From Winogradskyella wichelsiae (lineage in GTDB: Bacteria > Bacteroidota > Bacteroidia > Flavobacteriales > Flavobacteriaceae): a DNA stretch of 64,000 bases. Of the stretch, positions 18,217 through 26,480 are shown piece after piece; the stretch's first letter is position 1, and each line of letters starts with the position of its first letter. Both the position numbers and the translations under genes were made by a program. Below the pieces are notes generated by a model. That model had not been told where the DNA came from. It saw nothing but the letters and a program-made list of their open reading frames with translations, and did not search any database. Where the stretch lies: assembly GCF_013403925.1 (NCBI RefSeq), contig NZ_JABFDJ010000004.1, positions 248,001-312,000 on the forward strand. Direction: 5' to 3'.

Positions 18217-19089
18217 TTAATCTTTACCTATTTTAAATAAAAAAGACTTTTCTTCAGAGGTCAAACTTTCGTAGCCACTCTTACTTATCTTATCGAGAAT
18301 AATATCAATCTTCTTTTGTTTATCTAACGTATTAGTTGACTTTTTAGTCTTATTAACCGTACTACCCTTTGATTTATTTTTATGAACCGTTTTTAAATTA
18401 GATTTCGGTTTAAATAAATTCATAAATTTATCCATAGTACGTTCAAACCCTGTTCCTATATCGCTTCCTTTTACAAGTTGAGTTGCGTAAACATATCCCA
18501 GAATATAACCTCCCAAATGCGCAACATAACCACCTTGATTCATCCCTGAAATCATTCTGAATAAATCTAGGCCTACGATAACCATAGCAACATGTTTCCA
18601 TTTTACATTGAACATATTGAATAATCTAATTTCGCTATTAGGCATATAGGCTGCTACAAATAGTAATAATGCACTAACGCCTGCTGAAGCCCCAACTAAA
18701 ACACCATTAGAATTCACCAGGGAAGATGGTAATAAGTTAGAATAGGCTAAGTAGGCTAAGCCACCGAAAATAATTCCTAAAAAATAAATATTAAGAACCA
18801 TTTTTGAGCGAAATAAATTGGTTGTGACTTGAGATAAATAATAAAGAAACAACATATTAAATGCCACATGAAATAATCCATTATGTAAAAAACCATAAGT
18901 GATAAGTGACCATGGTTGAAAAAGAAAATCCATGATTCCCGATGGCAACTCAAAATAGGTAAACAAATTAAATCTTAATAATGATTTAAAAACGAGACTA
19001 ATAAAGAATATAACAACATTTATGGCTATTATTTTACCAAAAACATCAAGATTCTTAAACTTATATTTTAAATCATTAACAGTGCTCAT
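18217..19089 (-). CDS. Rhomboid family intramembrane serine protease, copy 2
   Basis: 290 residues from ATG 19089, two bases after the preceding rhomboid stop. A TTG at 19101 would overlap that gene and I rejected it. Six hydrophobic segments precede a basic, Lys/Ser-rich cytoplasmic tail of about 80 residues. FLHNGLFHVAFNMLFLYYL, VGASAGVSALL (Ser nucleophile in GASA) and AHLGGYILGYV (catalytic His) are the family motifs. It is a diverged tandem paralogue of the next gene. Confidence 0.88.
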   Translation of the reverse strand: MSTVNDLKYKFKNLDVFGKIIAINVVIFFISLVFKSLLRFNLFTYFELPSGIMDFLFQPWSLITYGFLHNGLFHVAFNMLFLYYLSQVTTNLFRSKMVLNIYFLGIIFGGLAYLAYSNLLPSSLVNSNGVLVGASAGVSALLLFVAAYMPNSEIRLFNMFNVKWKHVAMVIVGLDLFRMISGMNQGGYVAHLGGYILGYVYATQLVKGSDIGTGFERTMDKFMNLFKPKSNLKTVHKNKSKGSTVNKTKKSTNTLDKQKKIDIILDKISKSGYESLTSEEKSFLFKIGKD

Positions 19090-19091
19090 AA

Positions 19092-19862
19092 TTAATTCCA
19101 ACGGTATTTATCATTTTCGTTTTTCTTCCAAAAATACATTAAAAGAAAACCTGTAAGTGCCCCACCTACGTGTGCCATGTATGCTGTATTACTAGGACTA
19201 AATATAGAACTCCCTGAAATTGCAGAAAATAGATCTAATGCAATAATGCCAGGAATAAAATATTTCGCTTTTATTGGTACAGGTAAGAAAATAAGCATCA
19301 ACTTAGACTCTGGAAACAACATTCCGAAAGCGACTAAAACACCCATTATAGCACCAGAAGCACCAACCATAGTACCATTAAATGCACCAATAAAACTATC
19401 AAATTGATCTCCTAACAGTGGTAACCAAGCCGTACTGTATTTTCCTTCACTTAAAATACTAAGCACTTCTGTTTGAGAAACACCAGAATCTATTAAGGTT
19501 GTTAACCCCATATTATACTGAAAATATAGAAAAGCAATTTGTATAATAGCTGCACCAAAACCAGAAAGTAAATAAAATATAATAAATTTCTTCCAGCCAA
19601 ATATTTGTTCTACAGCAGTACCAAACATCCATAAAGCAAACATATTAAAGGCTATGTGCATGATACTAAACTCTTTCAAATCACCTCCTCCATGCATAAA
19701 CATGTGCGTTAAAATTTGCCATGGTTGAAAATTTGGATTCGGAGGAAAATACAACGCAAACCACTGATAAAATGCTCCATTTCCAACAAATATCGTACCT
19801 ATGAACATTACGACATTTATAATCAATAAATGCTTTACAGCATCTGTTATTCCTTGTCTCAT
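19092..19862 (-). CDS. Rhomboid family intramembrane serine protease, copy 1
   Basis: 256 residues, six hydrophobic segments. The landmarks are PWQILTHMFMHGG, IMHIAFNMFALWMFG, VGASGAIMGVLVAFG (Ser in the classical GxSG) and AHVGGALTGFLLM (His). It cleaves transmembrane substrates in the inner membrane. It sits 3 bases after mutL and 2 bases before the second rhomboid. Confidence 0.92.
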   Translation of the reverse strand: MRQGITDAVKHLLIINVVMFIGTIFVGNGAFYQWFALYFPPNPNFQPWQILTHMFMHGGGDLKEFSIMHIAFNMFALWMFGTAVEQIFGWKKFIIFYLLSGFGAAIIQIAFLYFQYNMGLTTLIDSGVSQTEVLSILSEGKYSTAWLPLLGDQFDSFIGAFNGTMVGASGAIMGVLVAFGMLFPESKLMLIFLPVPIKAKYFIPGIIALDLFSAISGSSIFSPSNTAYMAHVGGALTGFLLMYFWKKNENDKYRWN

Positions 19863-19865
19863 AAA

Positions 19866-21749
19866 TTACATGAATTTTTTTTCAATATCATCTACAGCCA
19901 TAGTAATAAATGTTGGTCTATTAGCTGGTGACACATTAGGTTCTTTACAGGCAAATAAACTATTTACCATATGTTCTTGTTCTGCACTATTTAAAGATTG
20001 ACCATTTTTAATGGCTAAACTTTTAGCCATAGATTTAGCTAATAAATCTGTTGTACTAAAATTTGTGTCTGGCACATCATTTTCTACGTCACTAATCAAC
20101 TGTTCTAAAATAATAGACACTTCACTTTCTGGCACTCCTACAGGAACACCTGTTATAGTAACTGTTTTATTTTGAAACTCTGAAAACACAAAGCCTGTAT
20201 GTTCTAAATCGGATTTTAAATCTTCAATAATACTAATCTCATTAGGCGTAAAATGCAATTCTAACGGAAACAATAATTGCTGACTCGTCGCTTCTTTAAT
20301 CGTTATGTGTTTTAAGAAATTCTCATACAAGATACGTTGATGCGCTCTATTTTGGTCTATAATTAACATTCCAGATTTTAGAGTACTCACTACATATTTT
20401 TGTTGTAATTGAAACGTTGTTTTTGTTGTTTCAATGGCAGCTTCATCAAAAATTGAAGTATTCTTTGCTTCACTCTCAAAAGTTACTTGACTAAAATCTG
20501 ATTCGGAATTATTTCCTTTAGATTCTAAGCCAACATATAAACTTTCCCACGAAGCCGTAGGTACCGATTTAAACCCGGTATTAGGGCTTTTGGCAGATTG
20601 TCTTGTTCCATTACCAGAAACTCTAGAACCAGAATCTTCAGCAAATGGATTAAAACTCCGGTCTACTTCTATAGCAGGTGTGGAAGCCGACTTATTTTTA
20701 TAATCGTATGGTGTATTTAAATTATTAGTCTGATGTTCAAAATCTAAGATTGGTGCAATATTAAACTGTCCTAAACTATGCTTTACAGCGGCTCTTAAAA
20801 TGGCATAAAGTGTATGCTCATCATCGAACTTAATTTCTGTTTTTGTAGGATGAATGTTTATATCAATCGTTTTAGGATCTACTGTTAAGTTCAAAAAATA
20901 ACTTGGGTGATAACTATCTTTTAATAAACCTTCGTAAGCCGATTTTATAGCATGATTAAGATATGGACTTTTTATAAAGCGTTGGTTAACAAAGAAAAAC
21001 TGTTCTGATTTTGTTTTCTTTGAAAATTCTGGTTTACCGACAAATCCTGAAATCTTTAAAACTTCAGTTTCTTCTTCAACAGGTACTAATTTTTCATTCG
21101 TTTTGGTTCCAAAAATATGAACAACACGTTGTCTGTAATTCTCTTCTGGTACATTAAACATATCACTTCCATTATGATAAAATGAAAATGCAATATTAGG
21201 ATGTGCTAAAGCCACACGATGAAATTCATCTGTAATATGGCGTAATTCTACGGTATCTGATTTTAAAAAGTTTCGTCTTGCTGGAATATTAAAAAACAAA
21301 TGTTTCACAGCAACTGAAGTACCAGTAGGTGTTACTGAAACTTCTTGAGTTTTAATAACACTCCCTTCTATTTCAATAGTGGTTCCTAAATCATCATCCG
21401 CTTGTTTTGTTTTTAACTCCACATGTGCAATCGCAGCAATACTAGCTAAAGCTTCTCCTCTAAACCCTTTTGTATTTAATAAAAATAAGTCTTCGGCACT
21501 TTTAATTTTAGAAGTCGCATGGCGCTCAAAACTTAAGCGAGCATCAGTAACACTCATGCCCTTTCCGTTATCTATAACTTGAACTAGTGTTTTACCAGCG
21601 TCTTTAACAATAAGTTTTATTTCTGTTGAATTAGCATCAATAGCATTTTCCAATAGTTCTTTAACTACAGAAGCTGGACGTTGAACTACCTCACCAGCTG
21701 CAATTTGATTAGCAACATGGTCGGGTAAAAGCTGTATAATATCTGACAT
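19866..21749 (-). CDS. mutL: DNA mismatch repair protein MutL
   Basis: 627 residues. The GHKL ATPase covers about 1-330 (ELLENAIDANS, DNGKGM, TKGFRGEALASI, GTSVAVKHLFFNIPARRNFLK). A linker of low complexity spans about 340-440, and the dimerisation/endonuclease region is C-terminal. The endonuclease motif reads DQNRAHQRILYE at 465-476, whereas the usual form is DQHRAH or DQHA(X)2E. The His is Asn467 and the internal Glu is Gln471. It acts after MutS in mismatch repair. The start shares one base with the previous stop. Confidence 0.95.
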   Translation of the reverse strand: MSDIIQLLPDHVANQIAAGEVVQRPASVVKELLENAIDANSTEIKLIVKDAGKTLVQVIDNGKGMSVTDARLSFERHATSKIKSAEDLFLLNTKGFRGEALASIAAIAHVELKTKQADDDLGTTIEIEGSVIKTQEVSVTPTGTSVAVKHLFFNIPARRNFLKSDTVELRHITDEFHRVALAHPNIAFSFYHNGSDMFNVPEENYRQRVVHIFGTKTNEKLVPVEEETEVLKISGFVGKPEFSKKTKSEQFFFVNQRFIKSPYLNHAIKSAYEGLLKDSYHPSYFLNLTVDPKTIDINIHPTKTEIKFDDEHTLYAILRAAVKHSLGQFNIAPILDFEHQTNNLNTPYDYKNKSASTPAIEVDRSFNPFAEDSGSRVSGNGTRQSAKSPNTGFKSVPTASWESLYVGLESKGNNSESDFSQVTFESEAKNTSIFDEAAIETTKTTFQLQQKYVVSTLKSGMLIIDQNRAHQRILYENFLKHITIKEATSQQLLFPLELHFTPNEISIIEDLKSDLEHTGFVFSEFQNKTVTITGVPVGVPESEVSIILEQLISDVENDVPDTNFSTTDLLAKSMAKSLAIKNGQSLNSAEQEHMVNSLFACKEPNVSPANRPTFITMAVDDIEKKFM

Positions 21750-22054
21750 TAGCGATTGATGAGAAATATAGATAAATCAAAATCTATGATAAAGAGAAAG
21801 ACTAAAATAAAAAATGCAATTAAGATGTAAATCGTTTTATTAAAACCAGTATTATTTCGGTTTCTTAAATTAACTCTGTTCTCATGCCATTTTCCAGAAA
21901 AGTCGTTTTTATTATAGGTATCCGCATACGCATCGAATTTTGATGCATACTGTGATCCTTCAACTTCTTCTTTACCTTTATAATATCTAGGTGTATAATT
22001 AAACCTTTTATTTCTAGGTAATTTTTTAATTAAAGTGAATTTTATTGGTCCCAT
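21749..22054 (-). CDS. Small membrane protein next to mutL (often mislabelled riboflavin synthase beta)
   Basis: 101 residues from ATG 22054. An ATG at 22087 would overlap the upstream gene by 26 bases. The inner start gives MGPIKFTLIKK, which aligns with MRLIKFKIKRH of the upstream paralogue, so I prefer it. The protein has a basic N-terminus (KLPRNKRFNYTPRYYKGK), a polar middle and one C-terminal membrane helix (IYILIAFFILVFLFIIDF). No enzymatic motif is visible. It is coupled to mutL (1-base overlap). Confidence 0.7.
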   Translation of the reverse strand: MGPIKFTLIKKLPRNKRFNYTPRYYKGKEEVEGSQYASKFDAYADTYNKNDFSGKWHENRVNLRNRNNTGFNKTIYILIAFFILVFLFIIDFDLSIFLINR

Positions 22055-22061
22055 AATATCT

Positions 22062-22310
22062 TTATTCAATATATCCGTTAAGGACATAAATTAAAACAAG
22101 AATTAAAACTAATATAATAATTAAAGCCGGTAACGTTCTTAAGACACTTCCGTGTTTTTTGTTACCACCATTAGCTTCATTCCATAGTGTTTCGAAGTCG
22201 TCTTTCGACTTGCTTTTATCGGAATCCTGAAGTTGCGATTTGTAAGTAAAACGTTTATTTTTTCTTTGATTAAACAAATGCCTCTTAATTTTAAACTTAA
22301 TTAATCTCAA
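22062..22310 (-). CDS. Small membrane protein, paralogue of the next gene
   Basis: 82 residues from TTG 22310, the only plausible in-frame start. A basic N-terminus (IKFKIKRHLFNQRKNKRFTYKS), an acidic middle (DDFETLWNEA) and one C-terminal helix (LPALIIILVLILVLIYVL). The layout and the KNKRF-(T/N)Y motif match the adjacent 101-residue protein, so the two are a tandem duplication. Function unknown. The start codon coincides with a TACTTTTG on the same strand, so either the start or that octamer is not real. Confidence 0.6.
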   Translation of the reverse strand: MRLIKFKIKRHLFNQRKNKRFTYKSQLQDSDKSKSKDDFETLWNEANGGNKKHGSVLRTLPALIIILVLILVLIYVLNGYIE

Positions 22311-22410
22311 AAGTACTGAAAATACAAGGAAATAACCCTTAAGGATTCCTTAAAATTATTAACAAAAAGGGTGCCAAGAGTAGAATGGCAGTACGTAGTA
22401 TTCTAACATT

Positions 22411-22450
22411 AAATAATCCACACCAATAGTATAATTGATGTGGATTATTT
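22411..22450 (-). terminator. Hairpin downstream of ribH
   Basis: 15-nt arms (22411-22425 with 22436-22450, AAATAATCCACA/TGTGGATTATTT plus one mismatch) and a 10-nt loop, 40 bases after the ribH stop. The T-tract on the minus strand is weak, so this may be a 3'-end stabiliser. No gene was found in 22311-22489. Confidence 0.5.
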
Positions 22451-22489
22451 TAAAATAGTAATCTTTATATTAATAAAGAGGAACTTAAT

Positions 22490-22996
22490 TTATTCTGAAT
22501 CTTTGCGTAAAGCGGCCATTTTAATAGCAGCGATCGCAGCTTCTGTACCTTTATTTCCATGTATTCCACCAGAGCGGTCAAGAGATTGTTGTTTATTATT
22601 ATCTGTAAGCACACAGAATATAACAGGTATATCTCCTTTCATATTAAGGTCTTTTATGCCTTGAGTTACACCTTCACAAACAAAATCAAAATGTTTTGTT
22701 TCTCCTTGAATAACACAACCAATAACAATTATAGCATCTAACATTCCAGAGTCTGCATAAATACTCTTACTCATTCGTGCTGCACCATAAGTGAGCTCAA
22801 ATGCTCCTGGCACATTCCAACGAACAATATTTTGTTTAATTGCACCACAGTCTAAAAGAGCGTCAAACGCGCCTTGCCATAAACCTTCCGTAACCTCGTC
22901 ATTCCATTCTGAAACAACAATCCCAAATCGAAAATCTTTCGCATTTGGGATTGTTGTTTTATCGTATTCCGATAAATTATGATTTGCAGTTGCCAT
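22490..22996 (-). CDS. ribH: 6,7-dimethyl-8-ribityllumazine synthase
   Basis: 168 residues, normal length. FRFGIVVSEWNDEVTEGLWQGA, WNVPGAFELTYGAARM, IVIGCVIQGETKHFDFVCEGV and the conserved HGNKGTEAAIAAI are all lumazine synthase signatures. It condenses a ribityl-pyrimidinedione with dihydroxybutanone phosphate in riboflavin synthesis. It follows the YfgM-like gene by 3 bases on the minus strand. Confidence 0.96.
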   Translation of the reverse strand: MATANHNLSEYDKTTIPNAKDFRFGIVVSEWNDEVTEGLWQGAFDALLDCGAIKQNIVRWNVPGAFELTYGAARMSKSIYADSGMLDAIIVIGCVIQGETKHFDFVCEGVTQGIKDLNMKGDIPVIFCVLTDNNKQQSLDRSGGIHGNKGTEAAIAAIKMAALRKDSE

Positions 22997-22999
22997 ATA

Positions 23000-23773
23000 T
23001 TACAAGCTTGCTTCTACTTTCCCTATTAAAACATCTACGTTTTCAGCTTCAGTTGAGGCAGAGAACTCAGACTTAATACGCTTTAAATACTCTAAAGCTT
23101 TATCATTTTCACCTAAACTAATTGCTACACGTGCAGCTTTCATTAAATATAAAGGTGTAGTAAAATCATTAACGTTAGCTTTAAAAGCTTGTTCGTAATA
23201 ACCTAAAGCATCAGAGTCTTGATCTAGTTGCACAAAAGCATCACCAATACCACCTTTAGCAATAGGGTTTAACATTTTATCATCACTAGAAAAATCACTT
23301 AAATACGTAATTGCGTTTTCGTAATCTTTTAAGTTTAAGTATGCCATACCTGCATAATAGTTCGCTAAGTTAGCAGCAGGACTTCCGCTGTACTCATTAA
23401 CGATATCTACCATACCATATTTACCTTCACCACCTTCTAAAGACATTCTATATAATGAATCTGAAGATACACCACTAACAGCATCGTCAAAATACTTTTT
23501 AGCAGTATACATTTCATTCATTGCATCTTTTTGTTGTGGTTCTGCAACTAATTTATTGTATCCTAAAAACCCTAAGACTATTACAGCAATTGCTCCAACA
23601 ATACCTAAAATATATTTTTGGTTTGCCACAGCCCATTCCTCTGTTCTAGAAGCACCTTCGTCTAAAGTATTAAATACTTCAGCTGTTGTAGATTCACTAT
23701 CATCGATAATTTCCTCTTGCTCTTTCTCTTTTTTCGTTTTAGGTTTGTAGCCTCTTTTCTTATACGTTGCCAT
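23000..23773 (-). CDS. YfgM-like membrane-anchored TPR protein
   Basis: 257 residues. A Lys-rich cytoplasmic N-terminus is followed by one helix at about 52-70 (KYILGIVGAIAVIVLGFLGY), then TPR-like repeats (NLANYYAGMAYLNLKDYENAITYL, DALGYYEQAFKAN). The layout fits the YfgM/TPR_21 family, which in E. coli works with PpiD at the Sec translocon. That role is inferred. A -7 element lies just upstream. Confidence 0.75.
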   Translation of the reverse strand: MATYKKRGYKPKTKKEKEQEEIIDDSESTTAEVFNTLDEGASRTEEWAVANQKYILGIVGAIAVIVLGFLGYNKLVAEPQQKDAMNEMYTAKKYFDDAVSGVSSDSLYRMSLEGGEGKYGMVDIVNEYSGSPAANLANYYAGMAYLNLKDYENAITYLSDFSSDDKMLNPIAKGGIGDAFVQLDQDSDALGYYEQAFKANVNDFTTPLYLMKAARVAISLGENDKALEYLKRIKSEFSASTEAENVDVLIGKVEASL

Positions 23774-23795
23774 AATCTGTCATTTTGTGCGTGCG

Positions 23796-23803
23796 CAAAA
23801 ATA
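23796..23803 (-). promoter_or_regulatory. -7 element for the YfgM-like gene and ribH
   Basis: TATTTTTG on the minus strand, followed by CGCAC, 22 bases before the start at 23773. It matches TAnnTTTG. No TTG at -33 distance. Confidence 0.45.
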
Positions 23804-23812
23804 AAATTTTTA

Positions 23813-23847
23813 TTGGGATTTAAAAGCCTATTTATTTGTTATTTTTG
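23813..23847 (+). promoter_or_regulatory. Candidate promoter for recF
   Basis: TTG at 23813-23815, 24 bases, then TATTTTTG at 23840-23847. The spacing is one more than the usual 17-23. It lies 65 bases before recF and is divergent from the minus-strand element at 23796. Confidence 0.45.
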
Positions 23848-23912
23848 AATAATTAATAACTCACTCAAATGTACCTTCACAGTAGTAAAACCAAGCATAA
23901 CGTTAACTTTTC

Positions 23913-24992
23913 ATGAATCTAAACTCACTATCTTTAGTTAATTACAAAAATTTTGAAAGTCAAGTTTTCGATTTCGACGTCAAAATAAATTGTTTTGTTG
24001 GTGCGAACGGGATCGGAAAAACAAATGCACTTGATGCTATTTATCATTTAGCCTTCGGAAAAAGCTACTTTAATCCTATTGCTGTTCAAAATATAAATCA
24101 TAATGCAGAGTTTTTTGTTGTCGATGGTAATTTCACAAAAAATGAGCGTACTGAGAAAGTTATTGTTTCATTAAAGCGTGGACAAAAAAAGGTAATTAAA
24201 CGAAATGCTAAAGCCTATGAAAAGTTTAGTGAACACATTGGTTTTATTCCTTTAGTTATTATTTCGCCTGCGGATCGTGACCTTATTATAGAAGGAAGTG
24301 ATACACGACGTAAATTTATAGATAGCGTTATTTCGCAAAGCGATAAATATTACCTTCTTGAGCTCATTAATTATAACAAGGTATTATCTCAGAGAAATGC
24401 ACTCTTAAAATATTTTGCACTTAATAATACTTTTAATACAGATACGCTTGCTATATATAACGAGCAACTCCATACCTATGGTACCGAAATTTTTAAAAAA
24501 CGAGATGCTTTTTTAAAAACCTTTATCCCTATATTTAAAGCGCGTTACCAAGCCATTAGCCAAAGTAAAGAGGTTATCGATTTACAATATAAAAGTGATT
24601 TATTTGATAATGAATTAAAAAATCTACTAACTAATAATATCAATAAAGATAGAGCTTTACACTACACTAGTGTTGGTACGCATAAAGATGATTTGGTCTT
24701 TTTAATTGATGATTTTCCTATTAAAAAATTTGGAAGTCAAGGACAACAAAAATCATTTTTAGTGGCTTTAAAATTGGCACAATTTGATTTTATAAAAGAA
24801 CAAAGTGGTGTCTCGCCTATTCTACTTTTAGATGATATTTTTGACAAATTAGATGAGAGTAGAGTTTCTCAAATTATTAACTTAGTCGATGACGAACATT
24901 TCGGTCAAATTTTTATTAGTGACACTCATGCTGAACGTACAGAAAACGTTATAAAACAAACACATCAGTCTTATAAAATTTTTAAATTATGA
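23913..24992 (+). CDS. recF: DNA replication and repair protein RecF
   Basis: 359 residues. Walker [10 protein letters not shown] at 30-38, the ABC signature region [18 protein letters not shown] and Walker [16 protein letters not shown] are complete. It loads RecA at gapped DNA via RecO and RecR. The stop overlaps the following lipoprotein by 4 bases (ATGA), so they are co-translated. Confidence 0.95.
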   Translation: MNLNSLSLVNYKNFESQVFDFDVKINCFVGANGIGKTNALDAIYHLAFGKSYFNPIAVQNINHNAEFFVVDGNFTKNERTEKVIVSLKRGQKKVIKRNAKAYEKFSEHIGFIPLVIISPADRDLIIEGSDTRRKFIDSVISQSDKYYLLELINYNKVLSQRNALLKYFALNNTFNTDTLAIYNEQLHTYGTEIFKKRDAFLKTFIPIFKARYQAISQSKEVIDLQYKSDLFDNELKNLLTNNINKDRALHYTSVGTHKDDLVFLIDDFPIKKFGSQGQQKSFLVALKLAQFDFIKEQSGVSPILLLDDIFDKLDESRVSQIINLVDDEHFGQIFISDTHAERTENVIKQTHQSYKIFKL

Positions 24993-25411
24993 AAAACTAT
25001 TTCTGGCTCATTTGTCTCTTTATTTTAAGTTGTTCTCAAAACCCAGAGACTAATATAGAACACTTACAAGGTTATTGGGAAATTCAAGAAGTTACTATGG
25101 CAGATGGCAGCAAAAAAGAATACAAATACAATGAAACGATCGATTTTATAAGTGTGAATGATAGTTTAAAAGGTTTTAGAAAAAAACTAACACCAGGAAT
25201 AAACGATACGTATTATACCTCTGACGATGCAGAAAACATTCAATTAAAAATTGAAGATAATGCATTAAATATTTATTATTCTACACCTTATGCAAACTGG
25301 AAAGAAACAGTATTAGAAGCAACTACAGAGCATCTTAAGATTATGAATGATGCTGAAAACATCTATTTATACAAACGATATATTCCTATAAATTTAGACT
25401 TAGAAGAATAA
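24989..25411 (+). CDS. Small lipocalin-like lipoprotein
   Basis: 140 residues. The lipobox is FILSC at about 12-16. [13 protein letters not shown] and the following alternating strands resemble the lipocalin-like domain common in this phylum. No ligand can be named. It is coupled to recF and separated from dciA by 41 bases, so it is a cargo gene in the recF-dciA transcript. Confidence 0.65.
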   Translation: MKNYFWLICLFILSCSQNPETNIEHLQGYWEIQEVTMADGSKKEYKYNETIDFISVNDSLKGFRKKLTPGINDTYYTSDDAENIQLKIEDNALNIYYSTPYANWKETVLEATTEHLKIMNDAENIYLYKRYIPINLDLEE

Positions 25412-25452
25412 AATATAATTAGAAATAAGCTACCACAGTAAAGATATATAAC

Positions 25453-25749
25453 ATGGCTAAACGTAATAACGATAATCAATCTATACAAGATGTTCTAAAA
25501 GAATTTGTAAAAACTAATAATTTACAATCAGGTTTAGATAAAGTTGATGTGAGAGAAGCATGGGCTAATCTTATGGGTAATGGAGTTAATAATTATACTA
25601 CAGCTATAGAATTAAAACACGATACACTTTACGTACAACTTAGTTCTAGTGTACTCCGCGAAGAATTAAGTTATGGAACTGAAAAAATAGTTAAAATGCT
25701 TAATGAATCATTGAGAAAAGAAGTTGTAAAGAAATTGGTTTTAAGATAG
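25453..25749 (+). CDS. dciA: DciA-like helicase-loading factor (DUF721)
   Basis: 98 residues, a compact DUF721 domain: DVREAWANLMGNGVNNYTTAIELKHDTLYVQLSSSVLREELSYG. In other bacteria DUF721 proteins (DciA) load the replicative helicase DnaB in place of DnaC. Function is inferred from the family. Adjacency to recF agrees with a replication role. Confidence 0.8.
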   Translation: MAKRNNDNQSIQDVLKEFVKTNNLQSGLDKVDVREAWANLMGNGVNNYTTAIELKHDTLYVQLSSSVLREELSYGTEKIVKMLNESLRKEVVKKLVLR

Positions 25750-25774
25750 TACATCACTACTAACAAAAATACCC

Positions 25775-26001
25775 CATCGTTTTGAAAACACCAATTTTTA
25801 TATAATTTACTAAAATTATATTCTGTCTTTGCTGAATTTCATTGTCTCACCTATATGATAGTTTATTTCTAGTACTTTGAATCATTAAACCGACCTTCAT
25901 CATTTCTAAAGTAAAGTTAGGTATTTCTTCTTTTTTCTAAAAAAAACAACAATTCGTCCTTTAAAAATTACATTTCAGTGCTTTCTATTTTCAAAACGAT
26001 G
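25775..26001. repeat. 14-bp perfect inverted repeat bounding a 227-bp non-coding segment
   Basis: CATCGTTTTGAAAA at 25775-25788 and its exact reverse complement at 25988-26001. The intervening 199 bases have no ORF on either strand. No flanking direct repeat was found. The gap 25750-26040 otherwise holds only A/T-rich leader sequence. Confidence 0.55.
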
Positions 26002-26040
26002 AGATGTATTACATATTTGTAAGACACAAAAGGAAGAATC

Positions 26041-26462
26041 ATGAATGCACTCGCAAAATTAACTACTATTTTAATTATTTGTTTTTTTAGTTTTTCAACA
26101 GAAGCTCAAAATAATTTCACCATTACCATAAGTGTAGATGAGGCTACTAGCAATGAAGGAAAATGTTTATTGCGCTCTACAATATCGAAACTAATTTTTT
26201 AAAAAAACCTTACAAAAATTCAATAAGTAGTATTGAAAACAATTCTAGCACGGTTGTTTTTAATAATATTCCTCAAGGAACTTACGCTATTTCTGTTTTT
26301 CATGATGAAAATGATAACGGAATAATGGATACTAATTTTATGCACATCCCCAAAGAAGCTTATGGATGCTCAAATGATGCCAAAGGGTTTATGGGACCAC
26401 CAAAATGGGAGGATGCTAAATTTCAGATAAAAGAAAATAAGACTGTAAACATATCTATTTAA
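26041..26462 (+). pseudogene. DUF2141 family secreted protein, frameshifted
   Basis: ATG 26041 begins a signal peptide (MNALAKLTTILIICFFSFSTEAQ), then NFTITISVDEATSNEGK. The frame is lost at the A-run 26160-26163 and ends at TAA 26200. The next frame continues the same family without a gap: MFIALYNIETNFLKKPY ... GTYAISVFHDENDNGIMDTNF ... GCSNDAKGFMGPPKWEDAKF. Five A instead of four would restore one 140-residue DUF2141 protein. It could be a real mutation, a sequencing error in a homopolymer, or -1 slippage on A-AAA. It heads the LytS operon. Confidence 0.82.
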
Positions 26463-26480
26463 TCCCATAAAAATCTTATT

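Noticed and set aside
22308..22315. TACTTTTG as a -7 element for the 82-residue membrane protein
   Set aside because: The octamer overlaps the only available start codon (TTG 22310), and no TTG stands at the -33 distance.
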